Positions 59,601-64,000 of a DNA stretch of 64,000 nt are shown here, in pieces. The DNA is from Convivina praedatoris (GTDB lineage: Bacteria > Bacillota > Bacilli > Lactobacillales > Lactobacillaceae). Where the stretch lies: NCBI RefSeq assembly GCF_933208505.1, contig NZ_CAKOEU010000003.1. One strand, written 5' to 3'. The notes under the pieces are model-generated. The model had not been told where the DNA came from, made no database searches, and saw nothing but the letters and a program-made list of their open reading frames with translations. Position numbers and translations under genes: made by a program. Every line of letters begins with the position of its first letter. The stretch's first letter is position 1.

Positions 59601-62138
59601 ATGCAAACCGAAAAAGAAGCAGTTAGTCAAATTGAAGTACGTGGGGGACAAGTCCATAATTTAAAAAATATTGACGTAGACATTCCACTTAACCAGTTTG
59701 TAGCCATATCAGGACCCTCTGGATCAGGAAAAAGTTCATTAGCCATGGGTATTCTTTATGCTGAAGGATCTCGACGGTATTTGGAAGCGTTGTCGACCTA
59801 TACTCGCCGTCGGTTGGGGCAAAGCCAAAAAACCCAGGTTCGAGAAATTAAACATATTCCTTCGGCTATTGCCCTTCGTCAAAGACCTGGTGTGCCTTCA
59901 GATCGTTCAACAGTTGGTTCAATGAGTGAATTGTTCAATGTTGTACGTCTCATTTTTTCTCGATTAGGCTCTGCTGTTTGTCCTAATGGACATCGGATTA
60001 AACCAAGCTTAGCGATTGCTCAAGCAATGGATTTACCGGCTGGCCCTGACAGTAAGATGGGTATTATTACTTGTCCAACTTGTGGAGTTGAATTTATGGC
60101 TAAATCAGCCGAAGATTTTTCTTTTAATGCCAGTGGTGCCTGTCAACAATGTCATGGCACTGGCCAAGTTCGAGAATTGGATGAGAGTAAATTAATTAGT
60201 GATGAGAATCTAAGTATTGCCAATGGAGCTGTAGCCTCATGGCACTTACCAGGCCGAAATTTCATGGCTAGTGTGGTGGCAACTTTGGGTGTCCGAATTA
60301 ACGTACCTTATAAGGAATTAGCAGCTCACGAAAAAGACATTGTATTGCACGGTGAAAAAAAGCAATACCCAGTTGATTTTCGTACCTCAACCGGTCGGGT
60401 ATTCCACACCGATAACACATTATATGAGAATGCTTATGAAGCGGTTTATGAATCATTAAAGAATATTAAAAGTGATCGTTCACTGAAAAAAATTAATCAA
60501 TTTTTCCATTTTTCGACTTGTCCTAAATGCCATGGCACTCGCTTGGATCCTTCTGTGTTAACCCAATTAGTAGCTGGTCAAAATATTGCTCAAGTATCGG
60601 CACTATCACTAGGGCAGCTTAGCAATTGGCAAAAGGAAACGATGGCTGATTTGCCTGTTGAAATGCAAACAATGGCAAAGGCGTTGTTTGATAATCTATT
60701 AGATACTTTACGCCCAGTTCTAGAATTAGGATTAGATTATTTAACATTGGATCGAGCTGGCAACACCCTGTCAACGGGGGAACTGCAACGTATTCAGTTA
60801 GCACGTACCTTGCGAACTGAAACAACTGGCGTTTTATATGTTCTAGATGAACCTTCAATTGGATTGCACCCTGACAATGTGAAAGGTTTACTAAATGTCT
60901 TTCGCAAATTGGTGGCTCAAGGAAATTCATTGGTTGTCGTAGATCACGATGCTGATATTGTCGGCGCTGCCGATTGGGTCATTGAAATCGGACCTGGTTC
61001 AGGATCAGCAGGTGGCCAAGTTGTAGCCCAGGGAACGCCAATGGCACTAACAAAAAATCCGAACTCCTTGATTGGGCCATTTTTAGCCGGCACTGCTCAA
61101 ATTATGCATGCAAAGGTTAAGGTGGAGAGTAAGTTTGATCTTCCTGATACTCATTTGGTAGTGCAAAATTACTTTAACATCAAGAATATCAGTGCGACGA
61201 TTCCTAGTAATGAAATTACCGCTATCACTGGCTTTTCAGGAGCAGGGAAAACTAGCTTAATATTTAATAGCTTGATTCCGGCTATTCAAGCGCAAAATAA
61301 TGGGCAAGGTCTGCCGTCTCAGGTTAAAGATTTGCATACATCGTTAACAAGTGTAGTTAGCGTTGATGCCAAACCAGTTGGAAAAAATACTCGTTCTACG
61401 TTGGCCACTTATACCAGTATTATGAATAATTTGCGTCGAATGTTCGCCGATTTACCCGAAGCTAAGGTAAAAAAATACGGGATTGCTTATTTTTCTTATA
61501 ACAACAAAGAAGGTGCTTGCGAGCACTGTAATGGTCAAGGAACAATTTCGTTAGATATTCAATATTTGCCTGATATTGAAGAAACCTGTCCTTACTGTCA
61601 TGGTAGTCGATATAAGGACGAAATTCAGCAAATTAAATGGCATGGATATAGTATTGTGGATTTACTAAACCTTTCAGTAAAAGAAGCAATACCGGTATTT
61701 GAAGCTGTTCCAGCAATTGAGAAACAGCTAAAATTACTAGATGAGATTGGCTTAAACTATCTTCATTTAGGTGAAAGTACACCCAGCTTGTCAGGGGGTG
61801 AAGCTCAGCGTTTAAAGTTGGTTAATCACCTCAACAAATCTCAAAAGCAAACCTTATTCGTATTTGATGAACCCTCAATTGGACTACATCCCCTTGATAT
61901 TCAAGTCTTATTAGGTGTTATCAATCAACTGAAAAGTCGTGGAGCAACGGTCATTATTATTACGCACGATTTAGACTTGATGACTAATGCTGATTATCTG
62001 ATTGATTTAGGGCCGCGTGGCGGTTCAGCAGGTGGTCAATTGGTTGCCCAAGGAGTACCGGAAACATTAGTAAAAAATCCTAAAAGTCTGACAATTCAGT
62101 ATTTGGCAGCACATTTTAAAAAGTTTTCATTAATTTAG
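59601..62138 (+). CDS. UvrA-like ABC ATPase, class II (UvrA2)
   Basis: In this 845-residue protein, Walker A sequences are GPSGSGKSS (38-46) and GFSGAGKTS (from 544). Signature motifs are STGELQRIQLA and SLSGGEAQRLKL, each followed by DEPSIGLHP. Zinc-type Cys pairs occur at CPTCG/CQQCHGTG and CEHCNGQG/CPYCHGSRY. Standard UvrA is about 940-950 residues; this shorter form seems to lack the UvrB-binding region, as in UvrA2 proteins linked to DNA-damaging drug tolerance. It begins three bases after rarA, so the two are co-expressed. It is probably not the excinuclease subunit. Confidence 0.9.
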   Translation: MQTEKEAVSQIEVRGGQVHNLKNIDVDIPLNQFVAISGPSGSGKSSLAMGILYAEGSRRYLEALSTYTRRRLGQSQKTQVREIKHIPSAIALRQRPGVPSDRSTVGSMSELFNVVRLIFSRLGSAVCPNGHRIKPSLAIAQAMDLPAGPDSKMGIITCPTCGVEFMAKSAEDFSFNASGACQQCHGTGQVRELDESKLISDENLSIANGAVASWHLPGRNFMASVVATLGVRINVPYKELAAHEKDIVLHGEKKQYPVDFRTSTGRVFHTDNTLYENAYEAVYESLKNIKSDRSLKKINQFFHFSTCPKCHGTRLDPSVLTQLVAGQNIAQVSALSLGQLSNWQKETMADLPVEMQTMAKALFDNLLDTLRPVLELGLDYLTLDRAGNTLSTGELQRIQLARTLRTETTGVLYVLDEPSIGLHPDNVKGLLNVFRKLVAQGNSLVVVDHDADIVGAADWVIEIGPGSGSAGGQVVAQGTPMALTKNPNSLIGPFLAGTAQIMHAKVKVESKFDLPDTHLVVQNYFNIKNISATIPSNEITAITGFSGAGKTSLIFNSLIPAIQAQNNGQGLPSQVKDLHTSLTSVVSVDAKPVGKNTRSTLATYTSIMNNLRRMFADLPEAKVKKYGIAYFSYNNKEGACEHCNGQGTISLDIQYLPDIEETCPYCHGSRYKDEIQQIKWHGYSIVDLLNLSVKEAIPVFEAVPAIEKQLKLLDEIGLNYLHLGESTPSLSGGEAQRLKLVNHLNKSQKQTLFVFDEPSIGLHPLDIQVLLGVINQLKSRGATVIIITHDLDLMTNADYLIDLGPRGGSAGGQLVAQGVPETLVKNPKSLTIQYLAAHFKKFSLI

Positions 62139-62144
62139 AAGTTA

Positions 62145-62174
62145 GAAAAAAGACGCCAATTGACGTCTTTTTTT
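62145..62174. terminator. Bidirectional terminator after the UvrA2 gene
   Basis: AAAAAAGACG pairs with CGTCTTTTTT (62145-62173), usable for both converging genes. Confidence 0.85.
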
Positions 62175-62178
62175 GGTA

Positions 62179-63291
62179 CTATTCCTGTTCTTGATTAGGG
62201 TAGGGTAATAAGTAAAATTCTCCATTTTGAAACTGACCTAAGAAAATTTGATCAGAAGCATATTGTTGCCCATTAATTTGCAAATGTTCTTTTAAAACAG
62301 TTTGATTTAAGTGGGCAGCTTTAAGCTCGTTGTCATTGATATTACCATCAACAATTATGGAGTATACGCGCTGACTATCGTCATCAGATACAGTAATTGA
62401 ACCATTACGTTCGAATACGGCTTCATCAATATCATGAATATTGTGAATCCCACTGGTTCGCAAGTTAAACAATAAATCATCAGCTGTCATTCCTGCTCTA
62501 AGGATGGCTGCCACGTCAACTTTACCGTTCTTAATTACCGTGAAAGGATTTCCAATCAATAAATGATGGAAAATTTTAGTATTCTGTGACATAAAACGAC
62601 TACTGAAAATAATAATTGACCATAATAGTAGGACCAGTGTAAATTCTAAAATGGTAATTGTTTGGCTATAAATCATTCCTCCGATGATACCTCCCAAAAC
62701 ATAGTTTTGCATTTGGTCAATTACGGTTGATTGAGATAGGTTAGATTTACCGGACAGGTTAATTTGTACCACAATCATAATAAAACCAATTAATAACTTC
62801 AGTCCTAAAGTGACATAATTATTATCAGCTAGATTAAAAGAAATACTGTTCTTAGTAATGTAATTAATATTTTCTGATGCAAGTGATTTTGTTTCGGCTA
62901 GTCGATAACCGGTGTGTTTGTTGTCTAATTGTACTGTGTAATATTGATTTTTCACTTTAATAAGCATGCCATCAGACAAATTGGTAGAATCAGCGTAGAT
63001 ATCATTTGTAGAAACATTTTGATCATGGCTAATTTGTTTTAAAAGATGGGCAACTTCGTGACTGTTAGATAAACTATTACTATTGATGTTATTAATTTGG
63101 ACGCCAATAATAAAAGCCACGACGAGTGACAGTAAAATAAATAAATCTCTAAATTTTAAATCACTTCGATTTTTTAAGTATTTATAAACTGAAAAAGCAA
63201 AAATTAAACCAACCCCGATTACCAAAAATAGAAAGATGTAATCCATTGTGCTATGATTTTGGTTTAAAAAATTATAAGTGTATAAATTCAT
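62179..63291 (-). CDS. DUF3290-DUF421 fusion membrane protein
   Basis: In this 370-residue protein, residues 1-150 match DUF3290: NLYTYNF at the start, two membrane helices near 16-36 and 50-66, then DIYADSTNLSDGMLIKVKNQYYTV. Residues about 155-370 match DUF421/YetF: three helices, then the cytosolic signature GNPFTVIKNGKVD, with ADDLLFNLRTSGIHNIHDIDEAVFERNG following. In many lactic acid bacteria, as I recall, these are two adjacent genes; here they are one chain. AAGGAAAAG precedes the ATG. The molecular role is unknown. Confidence 0.8.
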   Translation of the reverse strand: MNLYTYNFLNQNHSTMDYIFLFLVIGVGLIFAFSVYKYLKNRSDLKFRDLFILLSLVVAFIIGVQINNINSNSLSNSHEVAHLLKQISHDQNVSTNDIYADSTNLSDGMLIKVKNQYYTVQLDNKHTGYRLAETKSLASENINYITKNSISFNLADNNYVTLGLKLLIGFIMIVVQINLSGKSNLSQSTVIDQMQNYVLGGIIGGMIYSQTITILEFTLVLLLWSIIIFSSRFMSQNTKIFHHLLIGNPFTVIKNGKVDVAAILRAGMTADDLLFNLRTSGIHNIHDIDEAVFERNGSITVSDDDSQRVYSIIVDGNINDNELKAAHLNQTVLKEHLQINGQQYASDQIFLGQFQNGEFYLLPYPNQEQE

Positions 63292-63526
63292 AATCTCTTT
63301 TCCTTAAATTACGGTTTTAGTTAAATAACGTTAACATTATAGCGCGATTAAAGAATGGGTTCTTAGGTATTTTACTAGTGAGAATACCTTAATTACCTTT
63401 AATTCGTATCAAATGTTATTGAATTTAAAAATTAAAGTTGCCAATAAGTTACCTACAATTCTAGCAATCACTTTTTATGTTCATTTTTTGGTTTAAACTA
63501 GCATTATCAAAACTTGGGAGTTCATA

Positions 63527-64000
63527 GTGAAAAATTACTTATTCGATTTTGATGGTACGCTGGCTAATTCGGAAGAAGCAGCCCAACTAGCGACGAAAGC
63601 GGCCTTTCAAAAAGTTGGTTTAGTTGCACCAACGACAGCACAAATCAACTATTATATGGGTATTCCCATCGAAGTATCTTTTAAGAAGATGGCGGAAAAT
63701 CATCATTTTACAGAATCTGAGTTTGAGGCTTTGTTAAATGTATTTCGGCAATATTATCGTGAATTTGAAAGCGAGCATATTACTTCATTTGATGGTATGC
63801 AATCAACCTTAGCGCAGCTAGTTGCTGAAGGAAAACAACTTTTTGTTGTTTCTAGTAAACGATCCGATTCCTTAATGAGGAACTTACATACTCTAGGAAT
63901 TGCTGAATATTTTCAAGATATTCTGGGATCAGACATGGTCACAGCCTTTAAACCTGCACCAGATGGTGTTTTGGCTATTTTAGAAAAATGGCAGTTAAAT
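63527..64000 (+). CDS. HAD-family phosphatase (3' end beyond window)
   Basis: The frame starts at GTG 63527 with TTGGGAG six bases before it and remains open to the last base (158 codons). The N-terminal YLFDFDGTLANSEEA carries the HAD motif I nucleophile Asp, FVVSSKRSDS is motif II with its Ser, and the Lys of motif III is in TAFKPAPDGV. The cap region resembles phosphoglycolate phosphatase-type HAD-IA enzymes. Substrate is unknown. The upstream 235 bp (63292-63526) hold no gene; no confident promoter was found there. Confidence 0.85.
   Translation, partial: MKNYLFDFDGTLANSEEAAQLATKAAFQKVGLVAPTTAQINYYMGIPIEVSFKKMAENHHFTESEFEALLNVFRQYYREFESEHITSFDGMQSTLAQLVAEGKQLFVVSSKRSDSLMRNLHTLGIAEYFQDILGSDMVTAFKPAPDGVLAILEKWQLN

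Noticed and set aside
59601..62138. Housekeeping uvrA of the excinuclease
   Set aside because: It is about 100 residues too short for canonical UvrA, is not next to uvrB and has the class II form; the true uvrA is expected elsewhere.
1..64000. Prophage, insertion sequence, tRNA, rRNA or T-box elements
   Set aside because: No transposase, integrase, phage structural gene, cloverleaf or T-box core was recognised on either strand by reading; a tRNA or RNA-family search would be the decisive test.

Overview
The window is a 64 kb piece of an AT-rich, low-GC Gram-positive chromosome, almost certainly a lactic acid bacterium of the family Lactobacillaceae. Supporting signs are a KxYKxGKxW surface-protein signal, serine-rich repeat and sortase-type surface proteins, catabolic acetolactate synthase plus decarboxylase, a sucrose PTS with GH32 and GH68 enzymes, ECF-transporter S components, crtNM carotenoid genes and a pur operon with PurR-type boxes. 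The genus cannot be fixed from the sequence alone. No rRNA, tRNA, CRISPR array, prophage or intact insertion sequence was seen.

Layout. 1-2.5 kb: 3' part of a serine-rich-repeat protein with an M60 (enhancin-like) metallopeptidase domain. 2.5-5 kb: divergent alsS and alsD (acetoin). 5-8.4 kb: dnaG-rpoD, with a strong promoter and a terminator-like leader hairpin; the sigma factor has an extra N-terminal HeH/SAP-like domain. 8.4-10.7 kb: preQ1 riboswitch, queT, a short-chain dehydrogenase and an aldo/keto reductase. 10.9-12.9 kb: a fused ABC exporter. 12.9-16.7 kb: LysR regulator, amino-acid permease and aspartase. 16.8-19.2 kb: crtN-crtM (C30 carotenoid). 19.4-21.2 kb: a surface beta-helix-like protein. 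21.4-23.6 kb: two bPH2 membrane proteins and a small membrane protein. 23.7-26.6 kb: MFS drug exporter with its PadR regulator, then an ECF S component. 26.6-29.6 kb: zinc alcohol dehydrogenase, DNA alkyltransferase and a 432-residue orphan protein.

30-39 kb is a sucrose/fructan region: SemiSWEET-type transporter, LacI-type regulator, sucrose PTS (scrA), sucrose-6-phosphate hydrolase (scrB), a PadR/membrane-protein pair and a large secreted GH68 fructansucrase. A sequence matching the cre consensus and a LacI-type palindrome lie before scrA, and a cre-like palindrome lies before the SemiSWEET gene. 39-55.7 kb is the purine block: purEKCSQLFMNHD, fhs and an OFA-family transporter, then purB and a hypoxanthine phosphoribosyltransferase behind their own promoter. 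Together these make IMP and AMP and salvage bases, with fhs feeding formate into the folate pool.

55.7-64 kb holds small hypothetical genes (one a PASTA protein without a membrane anchor), then a MerR-type regulator divergent from rarA and a class II uvrA-like gene. The shared spacer carries a classic MerR promoter: -35 and -10 separated by 19 bp, with a dyad between them. This is the strongest candidate for an undescribed regulatory unit: an effector-sensing MerR protein controlling a replication-repair ATPase and a UvrA2. The end of the window has a DUF3290-DUF421 fusion protein and the 5' part of a HAD phosphatase gene.
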